From contig NZ_PYOD01000003.1 of assembly GCF_003026285.1 (NCBI RefSeq), positions 124,001 to 188,000 of the forward strand: a DNA stretch of 64,000 nucleotides, written 5' to 3'. The notes beneath the pieces were generated by a model that ran no database searches, had not been told where the DNA came from, and saw only the letters and a program-made list of their open reading frames with translations. A program made the translations under genes and the position numbers. Below are positions 18,423 to 29,117 of the stretch, piece after piece (positions within the stretch are counted from its first letter, which is position 1; the number at the start of each line of letters is the position of its first letter). Origin of the DNA: Photobacterium profundum (GTDB lineage: Bacteria; Pseudomonadota; Gammaproteobacteria; Enterobacterales; Vibrionaceae).

Positions 18423-19379
18423 TTAGTAATTGTTGCGAATCCAAGTACCAGTGGTGCCATTAATTGCTTGAATTAATGTATTGGCTTTGGTAATCAGCCC
18501 TGCACCCTGTGGATTACCTTCTAAGAACTGAAGTAACGCATCGACTTTAGGTTTCATTGAACCTTCGCCAAATTGACCTTGGTTACCGAAAGCGAGGGCA
18601 TCTGCTGGGGTTAATTGATTCAGCCACTGTTCATTTGCTTGACCAAAGTTGATAGCAACTTTCTCAACGCCTGTTGGGATGATTAGCATGTCGGCTTGCA
18701 GTTCTTTTGCCAGTAAGGCTGAGGCGACGTCTTTATCAATGACAGCTTCGACCCCAACTAATTCACCTTCTGAATTGCGTTCTACTGGGATACCACCGCC
18801 GCCAGCAGCAATGACCAGAGACCCGCATTCTAAGAGTGTTTTGATGCTGTCTAGCTCAATAATTTCATGGGGCTGTGGGCTAGCTACGCAGCGTCGCCAA
18901 CCTCGACCTGAATCTTCCATGATGTGCCAGCCCAGTTCAGTCGCACATTTTTCTGCGGTGGCTTTATCCATAAATGATCCAATCGGCTTATTAGGTGCAT
19001 TAAAAGCGAGATCATCCGTGCTGACTCTTGTCTGGGTTACTAGGGTAACAACCGGGCGACTAAGCCCACGGCGTTGTAGCTCATTGGATAATGCTTTTTG
19101 GAACATGTATCCAATTGCTCCTTGGGTGTCACCGACTGCGTAATCAATCGGTACTGGATCCACTTCATGGGCGGCCAACTCTGAACGGCGAAGAATAAAG
19201 CCAACCTGAGGACCATTGCCGTGGGTAAGTACCAGATCCCAACCTTGTTCGATTAAGTCAACTAAGTAACCAACGTTATTAATGACTGTTTGGTATTGGT
19301 CTTGAATTGAGCTATGGGCATTATCGTCAATTAGGGCGTTTCCACCGAAAGCAACGACAGCAAGAGGTTTCTTTTTCAT
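18423..19379 (-). CDS. Carbamate kinase (AllK/ArcC type)
   Basis: A 318-residue amino-acid-kinase-fold protein with FGGNAL near the N-terminus, THGNGPQVG, the AAGGGGIPV segment and the VIDKDVAS motif. It converts carbamoyl phosphate plus ADP to ATP, carbamate decaying to ammonia and CO2. A GGAGA box precedes the ATG and only 9 nt separate it from the AllG-like gene. In E. coli the equivalent YbcF/AllK works with FdrA/AllF; here it is the energy-yielding step of the operon. Confidence 0.9.
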   Translation of the reverse strand: MKKKPLAVVAFGGNALIDDNAHSSIQDQYQTVINNVGYLVDLIEQGWDLVLTHGNGPQVGFILRRSELAAHEVDPVPIDYAVGDTQGAIGYMFQKALSNELQRRGLSRPVVTLVTQTRVSTDDLAFNAPNKPIGSFMDKATAEKCATELGWHIMEDSGRGWRRCVASPQPHEIIELDSIKTLLECGSLVIAAGGGGIPVERNSEGELVGVEAVIDKDVASALLAKELQADMLIIPTGVEKVAINFGQANEQWLNQLTPADALAFGNQGQFGEGSMKPKVDALLQFLEGNPQGAGLITKANTLIQAINGTTGTWIRNNY

Positions 19380-19388
19380 GTCAATCTC

Positions 19389-20801
19389 CTAGCGGTAGTA
19401 TTGAGTAGCGATCGAACGTAAGGCATCCACAAAACATGACATTGGTGCCGTTGTAATCCCTGCGCCAATTTGACCAACTCCGGCTTTCTTGTGGGCAATT
19501 CCGGTGTTGATGATCGGTAGAATGGAGTGATCGACTACTTTACGGGCATCAATGCCTGCTGCCGTTGGAGCAAAATTCAAGGCTGGAAGTGTGAAAGCCG
19601 GATTGCCACCAAGTGTGATTGCTTGCATAGAACGACTGTTGTTGGTTGCATCTGCAGGAGTGCCTCCGACAAACTTCACAATCGCGGGTGATGACGCCAT
19701 TGCAAACCCACCAACACCGGCAGTTTCAGTAATAGCGCTGTCGCCTAAATCGGCAGCTGCATCATCGACGCCGTAACCGGGGAAGAACAGACCATTAACT
19801 GGATTGGCAGGTGCTTGGAACCATGTATTACCTGTTCCTGAAAGGCGAATACCAAAATTGACGCCGTTACGGGCCATCACGGTAACCATTGTGCTGTACG
19901 GCACATCTTCTGCTGCTTTAAGCATGCTTTTACATGCAGCCATCGACAGGTTTAAGAAGAAATGATCGTTGGCAGTAATGAAACCAATGACTCGCTGAAT
20001 TTGGTCATGAGGCAGTGAGGTATTTAATAGTGCAGGCACAAGCTGTTTAAGCAGTAAGCCCGTTGCCGCAGCATTACGGTTATGCACTTCATCTCCCATG
20101 TGAAGCGCTTGCGCCATAATAGGTTTTAGCTCGATAGGTCCAGACTCAATTAGCATGGCTTTCATTGCAGAGGCTAACTCAGAACCCATCCATTCAAGAC
20201 GCTCAATAACGACATCACTATTAGCACCAAAGCGGAGTACTTTGCCTAACCCTTCATTAAAATTACTGAACACACGTTGATTATTGTTAGCCGTGTTTTC
20301 GACAACCCATAAAGGCATTGAACGACTAATAATTCCGGCCATTGGACCAACGGCATCGTAGTGATGACAAGGCTCAAAATCGACTTCACCTTGCACGATA
20401 AGTGCTTCAGCTTGCTCTAGGTTATCAGCCCATTTCTCGAATAAAATAGCGCCTAGAATCGCGCCTTGAACGGGGCCACACATATCTTTCCAAGCAATAG
20501 GTGGACCAGCATGAAGGATCAGTTTTTTTTCTGCTAAGGCAGGAATTGCTTCACCTGCGATCATTACATCGACCAGCATAGGATGGGCTGACAGATAGCG
20601 ATTCATTGCTTCTTGATTAGCTATTTCAATCTTAGGTTGATTTAACAAGGTCGCGAGTGCCAAACCACCCTCGATATCGCCGCCAGCTGGTGGCTGCCAA
20701 TTCATCGAAATAGCTTCACCGCCAGCTCGCTCAATATTTGTGGCAAAGCTAGTTAGGCCAGCGTTAAGAACAGTAAGCTTTTGAGTAAAAAGTGCTTTCA
20801 T
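19389..20801 (-). CDS. allG: Oxamate carbamoyltransferase subunit AllG-like (DUF1116)
   Basis: A 470-residue DUF1116 protein, like E. coli YlbE/AllG. Segments that mark it include HAGPPIAWKDMCGPVQGA, EPCHHYDAVGPMAGIIS, HMGDEVHNRNAA and VMARNGVNFGIRLSG. With the FdrA-like (AllF) and DUF2877 (AllH) proteins encoded just upstream it should form a transcarbamoylase that phosphorolyses a ureido compound to carbamoyl phosphate. In E. coli this is oxalurate to oxamate. The real substrate here is open, because no ureidoglycolate enzymes are in the operon. Confidence 0.82.
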   Translation of the reverse strand: MKALFTQKLTVLNAGLTSFATNIERAGGEAISMNWQPPAGGDIEGGLALATLLNQPKIEIANQEAMNRYLSAHPMLVDVMIAGEAIPALAEKKLILHAGPPIAWKDMCGPVQGAILGAILFEKWADNLEQAEALIVQGEVDFEPCHHYDAVGPMAGIISRSMPLWVVENTANNNQRVFSNFNEGLGKVLRFGANSDVVIERLEWMGSELASAMKAMLIESGPIELKPIMAQALHMGDEVHNRNAAATGLLLKQLVPALLNTSLPHDQIQRVIGFITANDHFFLNLSMAACKSMLKAAEDVPYSTMVTVMARNGVNFGIRLSGTGNTWFQAPANPVNGLFFPGYGVDDAAADLGDSAITETAGVGGFAMASSPAIVKFVGGTPADATNNSRSMQAITLGGNPAFTLPALNFAPTAAGIDARKVVDHSILPIINTGIAHKKAGVGQIGAGITTAPMSCFVDALRSIATQYYR

Positions 20802-20814
20802 TAGTAGTACCTAA

Positions 20815-22353
20815 TTAGCCAAGTTGAGAGACAAGAAGAGCAGCAAGATGTGCCGCATCGGCGTTGCTGTCAGCGATCTGAACACCTGCATTGACCAGAG
20901 ATTGGCGGATTAGATCGCGTGATTGCGGATCCGAATCCGTACCACAGACATGAGCAATAAATACCGGTGTTAAACTTTGCTCATTGCGAACTTGATCGAT
21001 TATGGTAAGCAGGTCAGACAATGGATGTTCAGACGCGCCATAACCTAAAACCACATCAAATAGCACTACGGCAGTTTCGGGGTCTTGTGCATCTTGAAGA
21101 ATGCGTTGGTTGCGAAGTGTTGGATCTATCATTGGGTGAGGGCGACCTTGGGTAAAGGCATCGTCACCTAGGTCTATGATGGTGTGCTGTTGGCTAGTCC
21201 ATACATCATCGAGCAGTTTATTCCCCTGCATTGGCGTATTAGAATATGCTTGTAAACCATATTGACCTGTAATGATTTGAGCTTCATAGCAGAATGTCCC
21301 ACCAGCAAATACACCTCGGATATAACGCTGCGTAGTATTTAAAGACTGAGTGATGTTCTCCAGTTCTTTTTGCGTATTGCTCTGGCTACTAAGGTTAGGA
21401 ATGTTTTCGTTACGAAGAATAGCAACCGCCACTTCCGCGGAATGAGCCAAAGTATCAGCAAAATGTACGTTATTAAGTTGAACGTCGGTATTGGTTGCAC
21501 CAAGGAAGTTCACTACAACGGGTTTGTTGATTTGTGATGCCACTGCCAAAATACGTTCGGCAATTTCTGTTGAAGGTGGCTTAGATATTAAGACGATAAC
21601 CTGGGTGTCAGGGTCATCAGCAAGGGCATGTAAACCTTGAAGCATTGAGATCCCACCGATTTCTTGGTGAAGATCATGACCACCGGTTCCCATTGCTTGT
21701 GATACACCTTCACCTAATTGGTGAATACGGCAGGTCGCTTCTTGAAGGCCAGTACCTGATGCGGCTACAACCCCAATAGCACCGCGACGAACTACATTAG
21801 CAAAGCCAAGTGGAACACCATTAATAATCGCTGTGCCACAATCTGGCCCCATAACCATCAGATCTTTTTTCAGGGCCAACTCTTTGATCTTTCTTTCACT
21901 GTCGAGAGACACGTTGTCACTGAACATCATAACGTTCAGCCCTAGGTTCAGTGCTTTCATTGCCTCTGCTGCCGCATATTCGCCCGGTACAGAAATCAGA
22001 GCAAGATTGGCTTCTGGGTGTTGTTCTAACCCAAGAGAAAAGCTGGTGAGTGGCTGTGAGAATTGTTGACCATTGTCGCCTTCATCTGGTTTGGCTGTCA
22101 GGGCATCTTGAGCACGTTCAATTGCTTCATTACACGCATCATCATGACCTTTAACTGCAATAACTAAATCATTGGGCTTGGCGATAATATCTGAACCAAA
22201 TCCAGCATCAGCCATACGTGATAGATTAGCCTCAGTGCCCATGACGACAGATGCTTCTTGAATGCCGTCAATTTTATTTAGTTGAGAAGAAAGTTGCATC
22301 AAGGAAACAGAATCTTGGTAAAGATTCTCAAATGCCTTATATTTAATAACCAT
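20815..22353 (-). CDS. allF: Oxamate carbamoyltransferase subunit AllF-like (FdrA)
   Basis: A 512-residue FdrA-family protein, built like two CoA-ligase-type domains. Strong matches to E. coli FdrA that I recall: QDSVSLM, DANLALISVPGEYA-type text, LNVMMFSDNVSL, VMGPDCGT, GVVAASGTG and RPHPMIDPTLRNQ. Start is set at the ATG at 22353, where the homology begins; an upstream in-frame start would add 32 residues overlapping the AllH gene. The ribosome site is weak, so coupling to upstream translation is likely. It provides the phosphate-binding subunit of the transcarbamoylase. Confidence 0.85.
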   Translation of the reverse strand: MVIKYKAFENLYQDSVSLMQLSSQLNKIDGIQEASVVMGTEANLSRMADAGFGSDIIAKPNDLVIAVKGHDDACNEAIERAQDALTAKPDEGDNGQQFSQPLTSFSLGLEQHPEANLALISVPGEYAAAEAMKALNLGLNVMMFSDNVSLDSERKIKELALKKDLMVMGPDCGTAIINGVPLGFANVVRRGAIGVVAASGTGLQEATCRIHQLGEGVSQAMGTGGHDLHQEIGGISMLQGLHALADDPDTQVIVLISKPPSTEIAERILAVASQINKPVVVNFLGATNTDVQLNNVHFADTLAHSAEVAVAILRNENIPNLSSQSNTQKELENITQSLNTTQRYIRGVFAGGTFCYEAQIITGQYGLQAYSNTPMQGNKLLDDVWTSQQHTIIDLGDDAFTQGRPHPMIDPTLRNQRILQDAQDPETAVVLFDVVLGYGASEHPLSDLLTIIDQVRNEQSLTPVFIAHVCGTDSDPQSRDLIRQSLVNAGVQIADSNADAAHLAALLVSQLG

Positions 22354-22378
22354 ATAAATACCAGTTAGTTTAAATTTG

Positions 22379-23227
22379 TTAGCGCAGTAATAATTCATTA
22401 ATGCAGTACAGAATACCTGCAATAGTATCGACACCAGAACTCGAACCAATGCTTAGGTTAGTGGTTACCGCTGCCTGAATTTCGTTTTTGTCCGTTGCAT
22501 GGAATAAGTGATAAACCAGCCATTGCACCGGATGCGAAAAATGTTGTGAAAGTGCTATCGTTAAATAGTGAGCACTAATATCGGTTGTTTTATCAATAAC
22601 ATATAGCATTGATGCTTTAAGTCGATGATAAATGACATCGGCTTCAGGAATCGTGTTGTGCAGAGCAGATAACACAGCTAGCACACCAATAAGAAAGTCA
22701 TCGCCTGAGGGGGTTAAGCCTTTACCCTTACCTATATTACTAATTAATTGTTCAGGTTCGACCTGAATAGAATTAGGTGTAACTATGTGTAGATAATTCA
22801 AATATGCTGACGTTGAAGATATATGCTCTTTATTATTTAAGGATATGTAATCTGTTAATAACGTTTCCGCTATGAGAACATTCTTTTTTATTTTCTCTTT
22901 ATTTACTTGTGATAAAGAGGGCGCTTTTCCCCAATCAGTTGCCGTCAATGTATTTATTATCAATGAAGAACATGATGGAAAGCGAATAACGCCGCCTCGC
23001 ATAAAAACAGAATCACCCATATTCAAACGAGATGTTAAATCAGTCGATAATGCAAATGAACACTGAAATGCTGTTGGCGTTTCTGGTAAAGAAGCATCAA
23101 GTAGGGATACCCAAGGTGTTTGTTTCAGATCCGTCACGATATTGACTGAACGTGTAAAAACACTATGTACCTTGCCATCAAAAGATATGGACGGGCAAAG
23201 GTATCCCTTAGTAAGCGCGATAATCAT
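22379..23227 (-). CDS. allH: Oxamate carbamoyltransferase subunit AllH-like (DUF2877)
   Basis: A 282-residue DUF2877 protein like E. coli YlbF/AllH. The family hallmark GKGKGLTPSGDDFLIG lies around residues 168-183, and GSSSGVDTIAGI near the C-terminus fits too. It is the third subunit of the AllFGH-type transcarbamoylase. It begins 9 nt after the amidohydrolase stop. Base composition looks a little more AT-rich than its neighbours, with many short AT codons. Confidence 0.78.
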   Translation of the reverse strand: MIIALTKGYLCPSISFDGKVHSVFTRSVNIVTDLKQTPWVSLLDASLPETPTAFQCSFALSTDLTSRLNMGDSVFMRGGVIRFPSCSSLIINTLTATDWGKAPSLSQVNKEKIKKNVLIAETLLTDYISLNNKEHISSTSAYLNYLHIVTPNSIQVEPEQLISNIGKGKGLTPSGDDFLIGVLAVLSALHNTIPEADVIYHRLKASMLYVIDKTTDISAHYLTIALSQHFSHPVQWLVYHLFHATDKNEIQAAVTTNLSIGSSSGVDTIAGILYCINELLLR

Positions 23228-23236
23228 TTAAGCGAC

Positions 23237-23899
23237 TTACTTGATCCCATCAATGATATTTTCTGAGTTTGATACCCAACCGAAAATAGCCCCTTGAGCC
23301 TTGATCATCTCAAGCGAATACTTTTGAAATTTAGGAAAATAAGACCCAACACAGTCTTCTGGAATGATGCACTCATAGCCACGGTCATTAGCTTCACGTA
23401 CTGTGGTCGTCACACAAACTTCAGTTGTTACGCCGCATACAATTAAGGTTTTGATATTGCGGTTTTGTAAAATTAGGTGTAAATCCGTCTGGTAAAATGC
23501 ACCTTTTCCTGGCTTGTCGATTATTGGCTCACCTGCAATTGGGTATAGCTCAGGGATAATATCATGACCTTCTTCACCTCGAATAAGAATACGACCTTTA
23601 GGGCTTTCTTCACCAATAAATGTTTGTCCACCACGAGTGAGTTTCGCTGGGGGGCAATCACTAAGATCTGCTCTATGGCCTTCTCGGGTATGAATAACCA
23701 TTATTCCTGCATCACGAGCGGCTTTAAGTACTTTTCCACAAGGTTCAATAGCTGAGCGCACTAGTGAAACATCGTTACCAAGCGCTTCTCCAAATCCACC
23801 AGGTTCAACAAAATCGCGCTGCATATCGATGATCACTAATGCAGTGTTTACTGGGCTAAATTCTAGGGCGAAAGGTTCGGCATTAAATGTTCTAGTCAT
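23237..23899 (-). CDS. Isochorismatase-family amidohydrolase, biuret hydrolase-like
   Basis: A 220-residue cysteine hydrolase. The catalytic triad is D25 (IIDMQRDF), K132 (KPGKGAF) and C162 (TTEVCVTTT). Several stretches closely match biuret hydrolase BiuH as I recall it: HTREGHRADL, IIPELYPI, IIDKPGKG and REANDRGYEC. It would hydrolyse a carbamoyl nitrogen, releasing ammonia. Biuret to allophanate is the best guess, N-carbamoyl compounds or ureidoacrylate-like substrates the alternatives. First gene of the operon, so it probably performs the first step. Confidence 0.8.
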   Translation of the reverse strand: MTRTFNAEPFALEFSPVNTALVIIDMQRDFVEPGGFGEALGNDVSLVRSAIEPCGKVLKAARDAGIMVIHTREGHRADLSDCPPAKLTRGGQTFIGEESPKGRILIRGEEGHDIIPELYPIAGEPIIDKPGKGAFYQTDLHLILQNRNIKTLIVCGVTTEVCVTTTVREANDRGYECIIPEDCVGSYFPKFQKYSLEMIKAQGAIFGWVSNSENIIDGIK

Positions 23900-24008
23900 A
23901 GTTTTAATTACCTTAATTATTGGTTTTGGTTAACTCAAAATGGTTGGGACAGAACAGATATTATCTAGTCGCCATTAAATAAAAAAGTGAGTAATTAAGC
24001 TTCCTATC

Positions 24009-24123
24009 ATCAAAAAATTTGATTAGTTGAACTTGCATGAGTACTTAGTCACAAATTCGTGATTCACTTTTCATTGAATTAGATATTAGTCACATTTTGC
24101 TTTCTTACATCTAAAAATTTGAA
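24009..24123. promoter_or_regulatory. Paired LysR-type binding sites before the amidohydrolase operon
   Basis: The 388-bp gap 23900-24287 holds two related T-N11-A sites. At 24009-24023 is the perfect palindrome ATCAAA-AAA-TTTGAT (T24010, A24022); at 24109-24123 is ATCTAAAAATTTGAA. Between them lie TCACAAATTCGTGA (24049-24062) and two copies of TTAGTCACA (24045 and 24086). The layout suits binding by the AllS-like protein encoded just upstream (24288-25190). Confidence 0.55.
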
Positions 24124-24287
24124 GGGTGATTGTAGCTTTTCGATAGCATTTAAATAACGAAATAAGAGGTTCGTCACAGAAGAGACTAGAGAGGATGGGT
24201 TCTTTGTGTAAAAGGGAACCACTGTATTAGAGGTATTACTGGTTCCGATTTCCTGTAACGAATTGTCTTACTAATAACGAGGAAGTA

Positions 24288-25190
24288 TTAACGACACCAT
24301 TGTGAGTGATTCTCTGAGCTCATCAAGTATTCGATACACCAATTTAGAACTGGGCTTTCACGGTTTGCATGCCAAGCATAGAAAAGCTGAGTAGGTTGCT
24401 TATGTTCAATAATAGCTTTCTTTAGGATTGTACCTTGATCAAGTTTACCTTTAATACGGTGATGGGGAGCATAACCAATGCCAATACCGTGCTCGATCAT
24501 TTTGATCGCAGTGGTGAGTTCTGGTGCATAGATGATTTTTTGCCCAGTTAATGACCAGGTATCTTGTGGTGAGATATGTTGTGAGGTGTCTTTAACGACA
24601 ATGACGGGATAATAGCGTAACTCTTCTGCTGTTAAAGCTGAAACTTGGCTTGCCAGTGGATGTGTTTGGGCGACAATGAAATCCCAGTCAATATTACCAA
24701 TCGAATGATAAACGATACCTTCCATTTTGGGGGCTGAGTGTGGAGCTCCAATAACTAAGTCTGCCCGACGACCATACAATGCATCCCAGCAGCCATTATA
24801 GACTTCCGTTTTGACCGAAATTTGAGTTGAAGGAAACTGCTGGTTCAATTTTCCGATAAGAGGAATCAGATCTTCACGATTAATGATATTGTTGATGGCA
24901 ATAGAGAATGATACATCGACACCTGAGCTGATCATCGCAGTGTTACGTACTAATTCTTCGTAGGAATCTAGCATCCATTGGCTTTGGTCGATAAAATACT
25001 TGCCTGCTGGGGTGAGTTTTACTTGCCGACCAGTTCGATCAAATAATGAAAAACCTAGTTCTTCCTCCATTTTTTTTACGGTGTAACTTACAGCTGAAGG
25101 TACACGGTTCAACCTTTCTGCGGCGACAGCAAAACTACCTGAGTGAGCAATAACGTGAATAGTTTTTAATGACTTTTTAGAAAGTGGCAT
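24288..25190 (-). CDS. LysR-family regulator, AllS-like
   Basis: A 300-residue LysR-type regulator. N-terminal helix-turn-helix FAVAAERLNRVPSAVSYTVKKMEEELG, then an effector domain. Segments such as INNIINREDLIPLIGKLN, YNGCWDALYGRRADLVIG and GIGIGYAPHH recall AllS, the activator of allantoin utilisation in E. coli. It is encoded upstream of, and on the same strand as, the AllFGH-type operon with a 388-bp regulatory gap, and is likely its activator. Confidence 0.88.
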   Translation of the reverse strand: MPLSKKSLKTIHVIAHSGSFAVAAERLNRVPSAVSYTVKKMEEELGFSLFDRTGRQVKLTPAGKYFIDQSQWMLDSYEELVRNTAMISSGVDVSFSIAINNIINREDLIPLIGKLNQQFPSTQISVKTEVYNGCWDALYGRRADLVIGAPHSAPKMEGIVYHSIGNIDWDFIVAQTHPLASQVSALTAEELRYYPVIVVKDTSQHISPQDTWSLTGQKIIYAPELTTAIKMIEHGIGIGYAPHHRIKGKLDQGTILKKAIIEHKQPTQLFYAWHANRESPVLNWCIEYLMSSENHSQWCR

Positions 25191-25296
25191 GCTGATTTCC
25201 GCTTAAAGGAATATGTGAGAATTATATGATGTTGGCAATGTAGAGCAAATATTAATTTAGCGTTAACTGCTCTATATCAAAATGGCTGTGCTTAAT

Positions 25297-25379
25297 ATCT
25301 ATAACAACAGCCGCTTAATTATCCTTCACTTTTTCTAATATTAGTGCAGCCTTGGTCGGCTAATTTTTAAAATGTCACA
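25297..25379. repeat. 83-bp exact direct repeat, left copy
   Basis: Eighty-three bases identical to 35052-35134 in the same orientation. It contains GCAGCCTTGGTCGGCTAATT and many stops in all frames, so it looks non-coding. The last base abuts the LysR fragment at 25379. The two copies bracket the whole aga cluster. Confidence 0.95.
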
Positions 25380-25567
25380 TTAATAACCTGCGTCTTGTTA
25401 CGGTGCTTAATGGATACATGAAGAACTTCAACACATCGATGTCTGTATCAAGCGCAGACTTGAATGTCGTTTACATTAGTAAGAAGTATCAGCCAAAACG
25501 TATTCGATTATTCTTGGAATTTCTTTTTGAAAGATTTAGCAGCATGACCAAAATATGAGGGTAAAGC
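25379..25567 (+). pseudogene. 3'-end fragment of the LysR gene at 503-1426
   Basis: These 189 bp match 1247-1435 with four mismatches and no indels (about 98% identity), including the last 60 codons, the TGA stop and 9 bases beyond. There is no start or N-terminal DNA-binding domain, so it cannot make a regulator. Both ends of homology are abrupt: the left joins the 83-bp repeat, the right ends in a T-rich stretch. It is a recent partial duplication or recombination scar. Confidence 0.93.
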
Positions 25568-25600
25568 TTTTTTCTTTGAGTTATTTAAGATAGATATTTT

Positions 25601-25630
25601 CAAAAAGGTTGCCTCGCGAAGAGGCAACTT
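25601..25630 (-). terminator. Intrinsic terminator of the aga operon
   Basis: On the minus strand GTTGCCTC pairs with GAGGCAAC around a TTCGC loop and is followed by CTTTTTG. It lies 57 bp beyond the stop of kbaY, the last gene of the aga operon. Confidence 0.8.
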
Positions 25631-25684
25631 GTAAGAAGGTTTCTAGGGTGGATTTCACCGATTTAGTGTTGTTGTGGTATTGGT

Positions 25685-27712
<2,028 letters not shown>

Positions 27713-27723
<11 letters not shown>

Positions 27724-28153
27724 CTTCTGCTACCGCCACAGATTTTTCTGATTTTAGTTCCATTTCAATAGTCAGTGAGGTGATACCTCTACGACCGCAT
27801 TCCAACGCTTGCTTAGGGAATTCAGCAATGGTGAGTTCGTCACGCTCAAGTAGCATTTCAGCTGCCATTTGCATGTTGGTGCCTGTAATCACTTCGATGT
27901 CTTGGCGCTCTTGGCTTAATAGCGAAGCGGTACGAAAAGGGGTTCCACCCAGTAGGTCGGTAAGGAAGATAATGCCGTCATTCGAATCTAATTCGTTAAT
28001 GGCTGTGCGCATTGTCGTTTCAAGTTGCGGTGTCGTCATATCGACAGGAAAATCAATGGCTCTAAATTGATCTTGTTCACCGATGATTTGATGAATGGCT
28101 TGCTCGATTCCGGAAGCGAAAGCACCGTGTCCAGATAGAATTACAGCAATCAT
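27713..28153 (-). CDS. agaF: PTS EIIA component for N-acetylgalactosamine
   Basis: A 146-residue EIIA of the mannose PTS family with the phospho-histidine in SGHG (H8). The segment LLGGTPFRTA is typical. ATG 28153 follows AAGGA; longer in-frame starts are less likely. It is separated from EIID by 76 nt and overlaps agaA. Confidence 0.9.
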
Positions 28154-28229
28154 GTAGCATTCCTTTTTTGGAGCCAAACACGCTGGCCCCATAATGGTTT
28201 ATTGATAATATGTGAGTGACTTAATCTAC

Positions 28230-29117
28230 TTATAAGAAGCCCATGAAACGCCCAGCAACACCCAGTGTCACAGTGAGACCAATAAGTTTTATTGGGCTCC
28301 AACCACGTTTCACTAACGCATACATTGCGAGGGTGTAAAGCAATGGTAGAAATGCTGGCATCAGTTTATCGATAACATCGGCCTGCAATTTAACTACTGC
28401 ATCCCCAGCTGTGATTTCTGCGGTTGTTGACAGGCGAACGTAGGTAGCAACCAGTGCGCCGATCACCGTCATACCGACAACAGAAGCTGCGTGGCCAACT
28501 TTCTTGGTGTTTGCCTTAATCATCGGGATGGCTGCAACACCCATACGGTAGGCATAGTGAGCAAGGCCGAAGCGGAGGCCAAAATGCACAACGTTAAAAA
28601 GAACGATGAAGAACACAGCACCCATTATGGATCCTTGTAACGCAAGGTCAGCGCCAATACCTCCGCAGATAGGTAGTAGGGTGAGCCAGAACATTGCATC
28701 ACCGATACCGCCCATTGGTGCACCAACGGCAATTTTGGTACTTTGGATACTGCTGACGTTCTGCTTAGATCGTTCCATTGCCAGCACAATGCCCATCACA
28801 AAGGTCACCAAAAATGGGTGCGTATTGAAGAAGCCCATGTGGCCTTGCATCGCTTTAGAAAGATCCGCTTTATTAGTGTGGATTTTCTTCAGTGCGGGTA
28901 ATAAACCGTAAAGCCAACCTGATGCCTGCATACGCTCAAAGTTAAATGATGCTTGCAACAACAAAGAGCGCCAAACCATGCGGTTGATGTCTGATTTGTT
29001 TAACTCTGCTCCAATTTCTTTGTTTTCATACTCATCTTGAGCGGCACTAGGAGCTGGTTGTACATCGGCAAGTTGGGTTGTACGAAGGTCAAGTTCGTTA
29101 CTTACATTAGATTCCAT
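28230..29117 (-). CDS. agaE: PTS EIID component for N-acetylgalactosamine
   Basis: A 295-residue EIID membrane subunit. It carries WRSLLLQASFNFERMQASGW, the GAPMGGIGDAMFW loop and a C-terminal helix. The N-terminus has an extended charged tail (about 40 residues) before the conserved part. The ATG at 29117 is preceded by GAGG and overlaps the EIIC stop by 11 nt. The letter E rather than D is chosen on the GalNAc context and is uncertain. Confidence 0.85.
   Translation of the reverse strand: MESNVSNELDLRTTQLADVQPAPSAAQDEYENKEIGAELNKSDINRMVWRSLLLQASFNFERMQASGWLYGLLPALKKIHTNKADLSKAMQGHMGFFNTHPFLVTFVMGIVLAMERSKQNVSSIQSTKIAVGAPMGGIGDAMFWLTLLPICGGIGADLALQGSIMGAVFFIVLFNVVHFGLRFGLAHYAYRMGVAAIPMIKANTKKVGHAASVVGMTVIGALVATYVRLSTTAEITAGDAVVKLQADVIDKLMPAFLPLLYTLAMYALVKRGWSPIKLIGLTVTLGVAGRFMGFL

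Noticed and set aside
20815-22449. Longer FdrA start with 32 extra residues
   Set aside because: The extra part overlaps the AllH gene antisense-free but in a different frame, lacks homology to FdrA and has no good ribosome site; 22353 fits the family start.
25297-25379. 83-bp repeat as a coding remnant
   Set aside because: Stops occur in all plus-strand frames and no family likeness was seen.
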